Assembly (NCBI GenBank): GCA_040902725.1
Contig: JBBDWU010000038.1
Coordinates: 186,001-250,000 of the forward strand
Length of the DNA: 64,000 nucleotides
Reading direction: 5' to 3'
DNA from: JACVRU01 sp040902725
GTDB lineage: Bacteria > Actinomycetota > Thermoleophilia > Gaiellales > Gaiellaceae
Under the pieces are notes generated by a model. The model made no database searches, had not been told where the DNA came from, and worked only from the letters and a program-made list of their open reading frames with translations. The position numbers and the translations under genes were made by a program. This document shows positions 8,316-16,394 of this stretch, piece by piece (the first letter of the stretch is position 1; every line of letters begins with the position of its first letter).

Positions 8316-9040
8316 TCGGCGCGCAGGATCCGTCCGCCGCTCGACTGGGCGAGGGCCTTGACGACGAGCTCGTCGACGTTCACGTGCGGCGGGCGGGTGA
8401 GCGCGAAGAGGATGCAGTCGGCGACGTCGTCCGGGGTCATGGCCTGGACGCCGCGATAGACGGACGCGGCCTGCTCCTCGTCGCCGCGGAAGCGCACAAG
8501 CGAGAACTCGGTCTCGACGAGGCCGGGATCGACCGTGGTCAGGCGGATCGGGCGGCCGAGCAGGTCCTCGCGCAGCGCGTAGGTAAAGCCGCGGACCGCG
8601 AACTTCGAGGCGATGTAGAGCGAGCCCTGCTCGTAGGCCTGACGGCCGGCGACCGAGCCGACGTTGACGATGTGCCCGCCGTCGCGGAGGTGTGGCAGAC
8701 AGAGCCGCGTCATGCGGATCAGGCCGTTCACGTTCGTCTCCAGGACGACCCGCTCGTCCTCCTCGCTCGAGCTCCAGAAGGGCTCGCGGCCCATCGCGAG
8801 GCCGGCCGCGTTGACGAGCACGTCCAGGCCGCCGAGCGCCGCGGTCGCCTCCTCGACGAAGCGAGCGCACGCGTCCGGGTCGGTGACGTCGAGCGGCAGG
8901 TTGACGTCGCCGGCGAGCCGGTCGGTGCGTCGCGCGCCCGCGGCGACGGTGGCGCCGGCCTCGCGGAGCTTGTCGACGGTGGCGGCGCCGATCCCGCTGG
9001 AGGCCCCCGTCACGATCGCCGTCTTGCCGGAGAGCGTCAC
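8312..9040 (-). CDS. Short-chain dehydrogenase/reductase (SDR)
   Basis: Classical SDR, 242 residues. TGASSGIG near residue 11 is the NAD(P)-binding glycine motif, NAAG follows at about 80, and catalytic Ser-Tyr-Lys are in GSVAGRQ and LYIASKFA. The GTG start overlaps the cation-efflux stop by 4 nt (GTGA). The ridge LDVT/PDACARF after the Rossmann strand suggests NADP(H) preference, but this is weak. Its job in the chain is not clear; SDRs of this subgroup are often annotated as 3-hydroxy acid dehydrogenases (YdfG-like). Confidence 0.9.
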   Translation of the reverse strand: MTLSGKTAIVTGASSGIGAATVDKLREAGATVAAGARRTDRLAGDVNLPLDVTDPDACARFVEEATAALGGLDVLVNAAGLAMGREPFWSSSEEDERVVLETNVNGLIRMTRLCLPHLRDGGHIVNVGSVAGRQAYEQGSLYIASKFAVRGFTYALREDLLGRPIRLTTVDPGLVETEFSLVRFRGDEEQAASVYRGVQAMTPDDVADCILFALTRPPHVNVDELVVKALAQSSGGRILRAE

Positions 9041-9912
9041 CGGCGAATGTCTAACAGACCCGGTGCGTGCTCCACCTGGAGCGTCGTGTGGTCGAGGCCG
9101 AAGCGCTCTCGCAGCGTCCGCTCCAACTCCTGGCGAAGCCCGTGGCAATCGGCGCCCGCGTCGACGAGCACGTGGGCGGAGAGCGCGGGGAACCCGCTCG
9201 TGATCGTCCAGACGTGCAGGTCGTGCACCTCGCGGACGCCGGGGAGGGCGACCATCGCGCGGCCGACCTCGGCGGCGTCGACGCCGCGCGGCGTCGCCTC
9301 GAGCAGGATCCCGACCGAGTCGCGGAGGATCGTCCACGAGCTCGCGAGCACGAGCACGCCGATCAGGAGCCCGACGAGTGGGTCGGCGTAGGCCCAGCCG
9401 GTCGCGAGGACGATCGCGCCGGCGACGATCACGCCGACCGAGCCGGCGACGTCGGCGAGCACGTGGGTCAGCGCAGCGCGCACGTTGAGGCTCTCCGAGC
9501 CGCGGCGCGCGAGGATCGCCGCCGCCCCGAGGTTGACGGCCAGGCCGACCGCGCCCACCGCGAGGATCCAGCCGCCGAGCGGCTCGGCGGGCTCGGCGAG
9601 CCGGCGCGCGGCCTCCACGAAGATCCAGACCGCGACGGCCACCAGCGCGACGCCGCTAGCGAGCGCGGCGAGGATCTCGACCCGCCTGAAGCCGAAGCTG
9701 CGCCCGGGCGTGGCCGGCCGCTGGGCCATCCAGCCGGCGAGCAGCGCCAGGCCGAGGCTGCCGGCGTCGGAGAGCATGTGGCCCGCGTCGGCGAGGAGGG
9801 CGAGCGATTCGGCGAGCAGGCCCGCCACGAGCTCGACGCCGAGGAAGACGGCGATCAGGGCGAAGGCGGCCGCGAGCGCCCGCTGGTCGCCGCCACGCCG
9901 GTGGTCGTGCAC
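9037..9912 (-). CDS. Cation diffusion facilitator (CzcD/ZitB-like)
   Basis: 291 residues with six hydrophobic segments and both CDF metal-site motifs: LLADAGHMLSDAGSL (HxxxD) and ALTHVLADVAGSVG (HxxxD). The N-terminus after the GTG start is short and His-containing (HDH), and the C-terminal 80 residues form the cytoplasmic ferredoxin-like domain (VREVHDLHVWTITSG). Exports divalent metals such as zinc or cobalt in exchange for protons in known family members. The GTG shares one base with the cyclophilin stop (TAGTG). Confidence 0.92.
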   Translation of the reverse strand: MHDHRRGGDQRALAAAFALIAVFLGVELVAGLLAESLALLADAGHMLSDAGSLGLALLAGWMAQRPATPGRSFGFRRVEILAALASGVALVAVAVWIFVEAARRLAEPAEPLGGWILAVGAVGLAVNLGAAAILARRGSESLNVRAALTHVLADVAGSVGVIVAGAIVLATGWAYADPLVGLLIGVLVLASSWTILRDSVGILLEATPRGVDAAEVGRAMVALPGVREVHDLHVWTITSGFPALSAHVLVDAGADCHGLRQELERTLRERFGLDHTTLQVEHAPGLLDIRR

Positions 9913-10367
9913 TACTGGACCGTGACGCGCTCCATCGTCACCGGCTCGAGCGGCTTGTCGCCGGAGTCGCGCGGCAGCTCGGAGATGCGGTCGGCCACGT
10001 CCATCCCTTCGGTGACCCGCCCGAAGACGGTGTGCTTGCCGTTGAGCCAGGAGCAGGCGTCGGCGATGACCACGAAGAACTGGCTGCCATTCGTGTTGGG
10101 GCCGGCGTTCGCCATGGCGAGCGCGCCGCGGGCGACGGGATGGTCGTTGAACTCGTCCTCGAACTCGTAGCCCGGCCCGCCGGAGCCCGTACCGGTCGGA
10201 TCGCCGCCCTGGATCATGAAATCCGGGATGACGCGGTGGAAGACGACGCCGTCGTAGAAGCCGTCCCGCGCGAGCTTGAGGAAGTTCTCGACGGTCTTCG
10301 GCGCGTCCTCGTCGAAGAGCTCGAGCTCGAGGTCGCCGTGGTTGGTGTGGATGGTCGCTCGGGTCAT
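9912..10367 (-). CDS. ppiA: Peptidyl-prolyl cis-trans isomerase, cyclophilin type
   Basis: 151 residues, single cyclophilin domain. Visible: YDGVVFHRVIPDFMIQGGDPTGTG with the catalytic Arg after FH, then NTNGSQFFVV and GKHTVFGRV. No signal peptide, so it is the cytoplasmic form that assists protein folding. It is the first gene of the five-gene minus-strand chain and is preceded by a leaderless -10 box, TAGGGT, 6 nt upstream of its ATG. Confidence 0.95.
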   Translation of the reverse strand: MTRATIHTNHGDLELELFDEDAPKTVENFLKLARDGFYDGVVFHRVIPDFMIQGGDPTGTGSGGPGYEFEDEFNDHPVARGALAMANAGPNTNGSQFFVVIADACSWLNGKHTVFGRVTEGMDVADRISELPRDSGDKPLEPVTMERVTVQ

Positions 10368-10373
10368 CCCGGC

Positions 10374-10379
10374 ACCCTA
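10374..10379 (-). promoter_or_regulatory. Leaderless -10 box (TAGGGT) of the cyclophilin operon
   Basis: On the minus strand TAGGGT-GCCGGG-ATG: the hexamer is exactly 6 nt from the start codon at 10367. It would drive the whole chain down to the glycosyltransferase. Confidence 0.5.
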
Positions 10380-10441
10380 CCCGGCTCTTCCCAAACCGAA
10401 CGCCTGTCGCGCACACGTCTAATTGGTACTACCTTCCGAGA

Positions 10442-10540
10442 ATGGCGACTGCGGCAGAGCAGCTGATTCTTCCGGCCGGCGAGGCGTCCCCGTACCTCAT
10501 GACCCGCTACCGCGACAACCCCTACGAGGTCGAGGCCCGC
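10442..10540 (+). other. Possible 5' remnant of an unrecognised gene
   Basis: From ATG 10442 the first 34 codons read like real protein (MTRYRDNPYEVEARG is included), then the frame turns into antisense of the nucleotidyltransferase gene. It may be the start of a gene whose remainder was lost at about 10541. No family recognised; could be chance. Confidence 0.25.
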
Positions 10541-10983
10541 GGGGCGGTCTCGTCCACGGGCGAGGGCTTGAGCTCGCCCTCGTCGACGGCCACGCAGAGG
10601 TCGCGAAACAGCCCGGCGTCGTAGACGACGAGCGCGTCCGAGACGATGGCGAATGCCATCGCGTCGCCGCTCTCCAGACTCTCCCTCAGTGCGCCCGCCG
10701 CGGCGCTGAAGACGTGCGAAGGCGAATCGGGGTTCGCCTGCCGGCTGTCCACGTCGGCGTCGCGGGTCTCGTAGTAGATGTCCAGGTCGGAGTCGGGGCG
10801 CTGCTCCCCCCGGCTCACCGAGCCGTAGACGACGAGGAACTCGAGTTCGCCGCCGTCGGCCCGCCGTTCGACGATGTGCCGGATCGCCTGGTCCTGCTCC
10901 TCGGTCAGCTGAGCCTCGAGAATCGCGCGGTCTTCGCGGAGGCGGTCGCTCCAGACGTCGTTGTTGCGCAGCAGGCTGATCAC
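10522..10983 (-). CDS. MNT-type nucleotidyltransferase domain protein
   Basis: 153 residues from GTG 10983. VYGSVSRGEQRPDSDLDIY is the minimal nucleotidyltransferase signature (GS-x2-RG-x5-SD-x-D) of the MNT/polymerase-beta-like superfamily. The N-terminal 40 residues are a charged helix (EAQLTEEQDQAIRHIVERR) and the C-terminal part resembles the usual small helical tail. MNT proteins often pair with a HEPN partner as toxin-antitoxin modules, but no HEPN gene is adjacent. A -10 box TACGGT sits 6 nt upstream of the GTG. The C-terminus may have been cut by the junction at about 10541. Confidence 0.72.
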   Translation of the reverse strand: MISLLRNNDVWSDRLREDRAILEAQLTEEQDQAIRHIVERRADGGELEFLVVYGSVSRGEQRPDSDLDIYYETRDADVDSRQANPDSPSHVFSAAAGALRESLESGDAMAFAIVSDALVVYDAGLFRDLCVAVDEGELKPSPVDETAPRASTS

Positions 10984-11063
10984 GGTGCGACCGTAGCGAC
11001 TATTCGATGATCGGTCGAGGCACGCGAGGCCGTAGCGGCGGTTCGCGCGCCTCGACGTTGGCC

Positions 11064-11462
11064 TTACGGAGCTGCGCCTGCGCCCGGAGAGGCCATGGAC
11101 CTGCCATACCAGGCCGCGAACAGGGCCCAGCCTCCGACCACGAAGTGCAGGATCGTGTCGAACGGGTTCTGCAGGTCCGAGCCCAGGAACTCCTCGCTGA
11201 AGAGGTTGTAGACGCCGAAGAAGATCCCGAGGGCACCGATGAGCAGAACCAGGGGCCGGTGGAGGTTGGCCGGGAAGACGTAGGCGGCCGTGACGCCGGC
11301 GACGCCGAGCACGGTGTGCGCGACGTTCTCGCCGTTGTCGAACCACCAGTCGTCCGAGAAGATGCTGTCGTCCGCGTCCGGCCCGATTACGCCGACGAAG
11401 CCGAGAATGCCGACGAGGATCAGGACGATCCCGCCGAGCTGGAGGAACTGTCGTGGATTCAT
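11064..11462 (-). CDS. Small four-helix membrane protein (DUF4383-like)
   Basis: 132 residues with four hydrophobic segments; NPFDTILHFVVGGWALFAAW near the C-terminus and HTVLGVAG in the middle are typical of the actinobacterial DUF4383 membrane proteins. Starts at ATG 11462 and stands alone between the nucleotidyltransferase gene and two tRNA genes. No function is known for the family. Confidence 0.72.
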   Translation of the reverse strand: MNPRQFLQLGGIVLILVGILGFVGVIGPDADDSIFSDDWWFDNGENVAHTVLGVAGVTAAYVFPANLHRPLVLLIGALGIFFGVYNLFSEEFLGSDLQNPFDTILHFVVGGWALFAAWYGRSMASPGAGAAP

Positions 11463-11498
11463 GGCCGCGAGTATCCCACTCGTGGCGGATGGATCAAG

Positions 11499-11571
11499 TG
11501 GGCGGTGACGGGGTCGAACCGCCGACCTCCTGCTTGTAAGGCAGGCGCTCTCCCAGCTGAGCTAACCGCCC
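11499..11571 (-). tRNA. tRNA-Val (TAC)
   Basis: Minus-strand cloverleaf with acceptor GGGCGGT/ACCGCCC, D-arm TAGCTCAGCTGGGAGAGC, anticodon loop CTTACAA (TAC) on stem CCTGC/GCAGG, and T-arm GGCGGTTCGAACCCCGTC. Discriminator A at 11499; CCA is not encoded. Two nucleotides separate it from tRNA-Glu, so both are probably on one transcript. Confidence 0.95.
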
Positions 11572-11573
11572 GA

Positions 11574-11646
11574 TACCCCCGACGGGATTCGAACCCGTGC
11601 TGCCACCTTGAAAGGGTGGAGACCTGGACCGCTAGTCGACGGGGGC
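11574..11646 (-). tRNA. tRNA-Glu (TTC)
   Basis: Minus-strand cloverleaf with acceptor GCCCCCG, anticodon loop CTTTCAA (TTC) on stem CCACC/GGTGG, T-arm CGGGTTCGAATCCCG and discriminator A at 11574. Its 5' end overlaps the stop-codon end of the upstream small ORF. Confidence 0.95.
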
Positions 11647-11874
11647 GTCTCTGGAGGATAGCCCGCCCCGCTCCCGTTCCCAGGCTTCGAGCAGTTGCTC
11701 GACGTAGCGGCGCTGCGGCTCGGAGAAGTCGGCAGCCCACGTCTCGAGCAGCCGGCGCACTTCCCCGGGGTCGTCGTGCTCGACGGCGGCCTCCAGCCGC
11801 TCCCGCACCGCGATCGGCTCGCGAAGCTGCCGGCGCAGCCACCTGAGCAGGCTCACGCGCGCAGGATCGGCCAC
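11632..11874 (-). CDS. Small hypothetical helical protein
   Basis: 80 residues from GTG 11874, with -10 box TAGCGT 7 nt upstream. The sequence is predicted helical and strongly charged (RLEAAVEHDDPGEVRRLLE, then YVEQLLEAWERERGG). The 3' end runs 15 bp into tRNA-Glu. No family recognised. The promoter-like box and the clean amphipathic helices argue for a real gene, the tRNA overlap argues for caution. Confidence 0.5.
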   Translation of the reverse strand: MADPARVSLLRWLRRQLREPIAVRERLEAAVEHDDPGEVRRLLETWAADFSEPQRRYVEQLLEAWERERGGLSSRDAPVD

Positions 11875-12157
11875 GGGGCGAACGCTACTCTGCGCGCGAC
11901 GGGCCGGTAGCCTCAGGTGGGGAGACAAGGCCCGCCTACCGGGATCCGCGCACGCCCGGCAGAGGGCTTTCCTCCACCAGGATGCGCTTCACCTTCTGAA
12001 GTCTGCGAGTGACGGCCTCCCCCACGCATCGCCGGCATCGCCATCGACGGTCGCCGTGCCCTCGCGAGTAGAAAGCGAACTCCGTGAACCCGTGACGCCG
12101 GCAGGCGCGCATCTCGACCGGACATCTTCGGCTCGGCGCGGTGAGTACAGTGCACGG

Positions 12158-12228
12158 GGGGGCGTGGCCCGAAGGTCGGGCAGCAGACTTTTAATCTGTC
12201 GGTCTCGGTTCGATTCCGAGCGCCCCCA
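12158..12228 (+). tRNA. tRNA-Lys (TTT)
   Basis: Acceptor GGGGGCG/CGCCCCC, anticodon loop CTTTTAA (TTT) on GCAGA/TCTGT (one G-T pair), T-arm CTCGGTTCGATTCCGAG, discriminator A. The D-arm GCCC-GAAGGTC-GGGC is less canonical than usual. Length 71 nt; CCA not encoded. Confidence 0.88.
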
Positions 12229-12496
12229 CCTCACGGATCCCGTCGTTCCCCGGTGCGGCTCCTCGAACGGGTCGGCCCTGTAGGTCGCGTCCTCGGTGAA
12301 CAACGCCGCGGGCGACGAAGCCGTACCGACGAGCCGCCGCGATGGGCCCGGCGACCTCCGCGGGTCGCTACAACCGCCGACCCATCCCGTCGAGCGGTTC
12401 CGTTCGTTGCCGACCCTAATGCGTCGAAATCACCCAAAAGGGGGTCGCAGACCGCCCGGGCCGGACGCACGCTTCGACTCCCTGAAAGGAGGAACG

Positions 12497-12595
12497 ATGC
12501 ACTCCGTTCGCATGTACCTGGCAAGCTGGCAGCTCAAGCTGGCCTTCCTGGCGCTCTTCGTGCTCGCCGCCGGCGCCGGCCGCAAGTGGCTGTAG
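12497..12595 (+). CDS. 32-residue membrane miniprotein
   Basis: A short gene with a near-perfect Shine-Dalgarno, AAAGGAGG, 5 nt before the ATG, unusual in a region where leaderless starts dominate. The product is a basic/amphipathic head (HSVRMYLASWQLK), one hydrophobic helix (LAFLALFVLAAGAG) and a basic end (RKWL), so a single-pass membrane miniprotein. A strong hairpin follows 30 nt after its stop. The function is unknown. Confidence 0.6.
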   Translation: MHSVRMYLASWQLKLAFLALFVLAAGAGRKWL

Positions 12596-12624
12596 CGCCG
12601 AGGGCGCCGCTCTCAGCCCTCGTC

Positions 12625-12658
12625 TAGCGGGGCCGCGAACTCTCAAGCGGCCCCGCTA
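12625..12658. terminator. Perfect 12-bp hairpin after the miniprotein
   Basis: TAGCGGGGCCGC (12625-12636) pairs with GCGGCCCCGCTA (12647-12658) around a 10-nt loop. It lies between the miniprotein stop and the HD-protein start, 8 nt before the latter. No T-run follows; it may be a terminator for the miniprotein or a translation-blocking leader structure for the next gene. Confidence 0.6.
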
Positions 12659-12666
12659 CGACGCCG

Positions 12667-14604
12667 ATGAAGGCGAAGACGATGCCTCGCTCCCTGCTCG
12701 CCTTCGTCGCGCTCGTGATCGCCGCCGGGGCGGCGGTCGTCGCGTACGCGGTCTTTCGACAGGCCTCGAGCCCGCTCGGGCCGCTCGCACTGCTCGCCGC
12801 GGCCGCCGTCGTCGCGGAGCTGCTCCAGATTCCCGGCGAGCGCAGCGCCGACGACCCCCTCGAGGCCAATGCCTTCAGCTTCTCCTCCGCAATCCTGATC
12901 GCCGGCGTCGTCGTGCTCGGCCCCTGGGCTGCCGCGGTGGCGGCCGTGTTCGCCGTGCTGCTCGTCGACTCGCTGCGAGAGGAGCGCCTGCTTCGAAACG
13001 GCTTCAACGCGGGCGTCTTCGCACTCGCCTCCGTTGCCGGCGGCTTGACCTTCCAGGCGCTCGGGGGGGCCCCGGGAGAGCTCGCCCTGCCGGCTGACCT
13101 CGGACCGCTCGTCGGGCTCGCGGCCGCCTACCTGGCCATCAATGCGGTCGCGGTGGCCGTCGTGACCTCGCTCGACCGCCGCGCGCCCATGCTGCCCCTC
13201 CTCGCGGACTCCGTCGTCTCGGACACCCCGACGCTGCTGGCGGAGGCCGCCCTCGGGGCGACGGTCGCCTTCTGGCTGCTCGAGCAGCCGTGGGGCCTCC
13301 TCGTCCTCGCGCCGCTCGCGCTGTCCGTCTATCTCAGCCAGATGCGGCTGACCGTGCTTCGCCGTGAGACCGCCCACACGCTGAACACGTTCGCGAACGT
13401 CATCGACGAGCGGGACGCGCACACGTACCGTCACTCCGCACGGGTGGCCGAGTACGTGGGCGACCTCGCGGAGCGGCTGAGGCTCCCGTCGTCCGTCGTC
13501 GCACGCTTGCGCTGGGCGGGACGCCTCCACGACCTCGGCAAGTTCGTGGTGGACGCCGCGATCCTCCGCAAGCCCGGCAAGCTCGAGCAAGCGGAGTGGG
13601 ACGCGCTGCGCTCCCACCCCCGCATCTCCTCGAAGCTCCTGCGCCGGTTCCGCTTCGCCCGCGACGAGGCGCTCGCGGTCGAGTACCACCACGAGCGGTA
13701 CGACGGGAAGGGCTATTACGGGATCTCCGGCCCGAACATCCCGCTCATGTCGCACTTCCTGATCGTCGCGGACAGCTACGACGCGATGACGAGCGACCGC
13801 GCCTACCGGCCTGCGCTCTCGTCGGAGGCCGCTTTGCGCGAGATCGAGCGGAACCTGGGCTCGCAGTTCCACCCCGCGGTCGGCAAGGCCTTCGTCGCCG
13901 TCCGGCGCGGCCGCGACCCGCTGGCCGCTCTCACGGCGGCCGAGCGCGCCGAGCTGCGCCGGATGCGCGTGACACGCCTGTCCGGCGCCCTCGCCTTCGA
14001 CCCCGCCCTTCGCGAGGCGCCGTTCGCCCTCGCGCTCGCCGCCGTCGTCGCCGCGCTCGCGGGAGCGGCGGCGGGACGGCCCTGGCTCGCCCTCACCGGA
14101 GCGATCGTCGCACTCGCCGCAGCCGCCTGGCGCCGACGGCAGAACGCCCGCGCCGCCGCCCTGACCCGGCAGCTCGCGACCGCGCTCGAGGCAGCCACGC
14201 CCGCGGAAGCGTTCGAGACCGTGGTGGACCGGCTCCGCCCCGCCGCCGGCATTCTGTGGGCCGGAATCGTCGCTCCCGACGACAGTGGGCCGGACACGGC
14301 CGTCGCCGCGCGGTGGAGCGTCGACCTCGATGGCCCGAGCGATGCCGCCCTGGCGAGCTGGCTGCTGCGGGAGAGCGCCGCCGAGCCGGCCGTGCTCACG
14401 GCGCCCGGCAGCGAGGTCGGGCACCGCGGGCGCTATGTCGCGGTGCCGCTGGGCGACGACCGGGCCGCCGGCTACCTCGTCGTCGGCTGCGACCGCTGGT
14501 TCCCCGCCCACGTCGAGCGCGCGCTCCGGGCCTCCGAAGAGGTGCTCCGCCGGGCGCTGGCGCCGGCGCCGAGCGACTCCGTCGCGGTCCTCCGAGCCTC
14601 GTAG
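12667..14604 (+). CDS. Membrane-anchored HD-GYP-like phosphohydrolase
   Basis: 645 residues. About 230 residues of hydrophobic segments come first, then an HD-GYP-like domain: HSARVAEY near 260, GRLHDLGKF (HD pair) near 285, HHERYDGKGYYG near 340 and IVADSYDAMTSDRAYR near 362. The third residue of the canonical GYP triplet is Tyr instead of Pro (GYY). Two more hydrophobic segments (about 460-495) and a GAF-like tail follow. HD-GYP proteins hydrolyse cyclic di-GMP; with GYY the substrate could differ. The gene is followed 7 nt later by the DUF5317-MFS gene, so they are probably an operon. Confidence 0.85.
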   Translation: MKAKTMPRSLLAFVALVIAAGAAVVAYAVFRQASSPLGPLALLAAAAVVAELLQIPGERSADDPLEANAFSFSSAILIAGVVVLGPWAAAVAAVFAVLLVDSLREERLLRNGFNAGVFALASVAGGLTFQALGGAPGELALPADLGPLVGLAAAYLAINAVAVAVVTSLDRRAPMLPLLADSVVSDTPTLLAEAALGATVAFWLLEQPWGLLVLAPLALSVYLSQMRLTVLRRETAHTLNTFANVIDERDAHTYRHSARVAEYVGDLAERLRLPSSVVARLRWAGRLHDLGKFVVDAAILRKPGKLEQAEWDALRSHPRISSKLLRRFRFARDEALAVEYHHERYDGKGYYGISGPNIPLMSHFLIVADSYDAMTSDRAYRPALSSEAALREIERNLGSQFHPAVGKAFVAVRRGRDPLAALTAAERAELRRMRVTRLSGALAFDPALREAPFALALAAVVAALAGAAAGRPWLALTGAIVALAAAAWRRRQNARAAALTRQLATALEAATPAEAFETVVDRLRPAAGILWAGIVAPDDSGPDTAVAARWSVDLDGPSDAALASWLLRESAAEPAVLTAPGSEVGHRGRYVAVPLGDDRAAGYLVVGCDRWFPAHVERALRASEEVLRRALAPAPSDSVAVLRAS

Positions 14605-14611
14605 GTCGCAG

Positions 14612-16363
14612 ATGTTCCTCCTGCCCAGCATCGTCATCGGGGTCGGCTTCGCCGTCCTGCTCGGCGGCCACCTCGCTCGCCTGGCCGCGGTCCGCTTCGA
14701 GCACGCGTGGCTGGTGCTCGTCGGGCTAGGCGTCCAGGTGGCCATCTTCTCGGTCCCGGGCCAGGGACTGCCGGAAGCGGCGGTGGACGCCCTGCACGTT
14801 CTCGCCTACGGACTGCTCGTCGTCTTCGCAGCCGCGAACGTCCGGATCAAGCCCTTCGCGCCCGTGCTCCTCGGCCTCGTTCTGAACGCGGTCGCGATCC
14901 TCGCCAACGGTGGCCGCATGCCGGTCTCGCCCGAGGCGGCCCGCGCCGCGGGGCTCGACCTGGAGACGACGAGCAACCTCTCGACGGAAGCCTCCCGCCT
15001 CTGGTATCTCGGCGACGCGTTCGCCGTCCCGGGCGAGCTGCCCTTCACGAACGTCTTCTCCGTGGGCGACATTCTGATCGGCCTCGGGACTGCCGCCTTC
15101 ATCGTGGCCGTATCGCTCGGGACCGACGGCGAACCGGCGTTCAGCCCGCGCCGCCTGTTCCGGCCGCTCTCCGCCCGCCCGTACCGGCGCCTGATGGCCG
15201 CGCGCTCGGTGTCGCTCGTCGGCGATTGGCTCACGGTCGGAGCGCTGATCGGGTGGATCTATGCCGAGACGCGCTCGACCGGCCACGTCGCAGGCGTGCT
15301 CCTCGCCAGAATCGTCCCGCCCCTGCTCGGCGGCGGGGCCGCGGCCTTCATCGTCGACCGCTTCCCCCGTGCCTCGCTGCTCTACGCGGTAGAGGTCGCC
15401 CGGGCGGTCGCCGTGACCGGCGCCCTGGCCGGCGTCCTCCTCGACGACCGGATCGTCGTCCTGGGGGCGATCGCGATCTCGGGCGCGCTCTCGGCCGTCT
15501 CCGGGGCCGCCGTCCCCGCCCTCGTCCCCGCGCTCGTGCCCGACGACCAGCTCGCCGCGGCGAACGCGCAGATGGGGCTCGCCCGCAACGCCGCCCGCGC
15601 GGTGGGCTCCGCCGCCGCCGGAGCGGCGCTGGTCACGATCGGCGCCCCGATCGCGCTCCTGCTCGACATCGGCACGTTCGTCATCGCGGCGGTGCTCTTC
15701 CGCGGGCTCTCGGTGGCACAGCCGCTCGCCACCGGGCCGGACGAGAGCCCCTTCGCCGGCCTGCGGCACCTCCTGGGCAACCGCAAGCTCGTGATCCTCT
15801 CCCTCTCGTTCGCGGCCGCCACCCTGGCCACCGGGGTCACGAACGCGTCGCTACCCCGCTTCCTCGATGGGGTGGGGCTCGGAGCCGCGGGCTACGGCTT
15901 CGGGATGGCCGCGCTCGCGACCGGCCTCGCCCTGGGCGAGGGGGTCGTCGGGCTGACCAAGGTCGGCGCGAGCGGAGGGCGCTGGATCGGCGTGGCGCTG
16001 CTGCTCATGTCGGGAATCTTCGCGCTGCTTGCGCTCGCCGACCACGGCGCGACCGCGCTGCTCCTGCTCGCCGCGATCGGCTTCGTGGACGGCACGACGG
16101 AGATCCTGTTCGACGTCGTCGTCCAGCGGGAAGCCGACCCGCGCTATCTCGGCTCGATCTTCGCCCTCGCGTCGTCCTTCTTCACGACGACGATGATCGC
16201 CTCGATCGCGCTCGCTCCGCTCGCCAACGAGCATCTGAGCTCGGGTGCGGTGATCGGCGCGTCGTCCGTCTTCCTCGTCCTGGCCGGCGGGATCGCCTTG
16301 ACCGGCCTTGGCGGCCGGGCGCAGAGCTCGACTGCTACGCCAGCAATCGCACAAGTGCGATAG
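14612..16363 (+). CDS. DUF5317 domain fused to MFS transporter
   Basis: 583 residues. Residues 1-180 have the DUF5317 pattern (GGRMPVSPEAA, SRLWYLGDAFAVPGELPFTN, VFSVGDILIGLG). From about 190 on it is an MFS permease of the enterobactin-exporter/MFS_3 type: SARPYRRLMAARSVSLVGDWL, ANAQMGLARNAARAVG, then regular helices to the C-terminus. Both parts are in one uninterrupted frame. Exporters of this kind move small molecules out of the cell; the substrate is unknown. The last codons overlap the first of two operator-like palindromes of the next gene. Confidence 0.85.
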   Translation: MFLLPSIVIGVGFAVLLGGHLARLAAVRFEHAWLVLVGLGVQVAIFSVPGQGLPEAAVDALHVLAYGLLVVFAAANVRIKPFAPVLLGLVLNAVAILANGGRMPVSPEAARAAGLDLETTSNLSTEASRLWYLGDAFAVPGELPFTNVFSVGDILIGLGTAAFIVAVSLGTDGEPAFSPRRLFRPLSARPYRRLMAARSVSLVGDWLTVGALIGWIYAETRSTGHVAGVLLARIVPPLLGGGAAAFIVDRFPRASLLYAVEVARAVAVTGALAGVLLDDRIVVLGAIAISGALSAVSGAAVPALVPALVPDDQLAAANAQMGLARNAARAVGSAAAGAALVTIGAPIALLLDIGTFVIAAVLFRGLSVAQPLATGPDESPFAGLRHLLGNRKLVILSLSFAAATLATGVTNASLPRFLDGVGLGAAGYGFGMAALATGLALGEGVVGLTKVGASGGRWIGVALLLMSGIFALLALADHGATALLLLAAIGFVDGTTEILFDVVVQREADPRYLGSIFALASSFFTTTMIASIALAPLANEHLSSGAVIGASSVFLVLAGGIALTGLGGRAQSSTATPAIAQVR

Positions 16364-16384
16364 TTGGTATCGCATATGTGCTAT
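16346..16384 (+). promoter_or_regulatory. Paired 16-bp palindromes, probable XRE operator
   Basis: Box 1, ATCGCACAAGTGCGAT (16346-16361), is a perfect palindrome with a 2-bp centre. Box 2, ATCGCATATGTGCTAT (16369-16384), is an imperfect copy. Their centres are 23 bp apart. Box 2 overlaps the TATGGT -10 box (16382-16387) that lies 7 nt before the regulator ATG at 16395. This is what an autorepressed leaderless promoter should look like. Confidence 0.65.
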
Positions 16385-16394
16385 GGTCGTCTCC

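Noticed and set aside
12231..12330. SnoaL-like fragment on the minus strand (FTEDATYRADPFEEPHRG)
   Set aside because: Only about 20-25 residues resemble the family and the rest of the frame is the tRNA-Lys region; too short to call a pseudogene.
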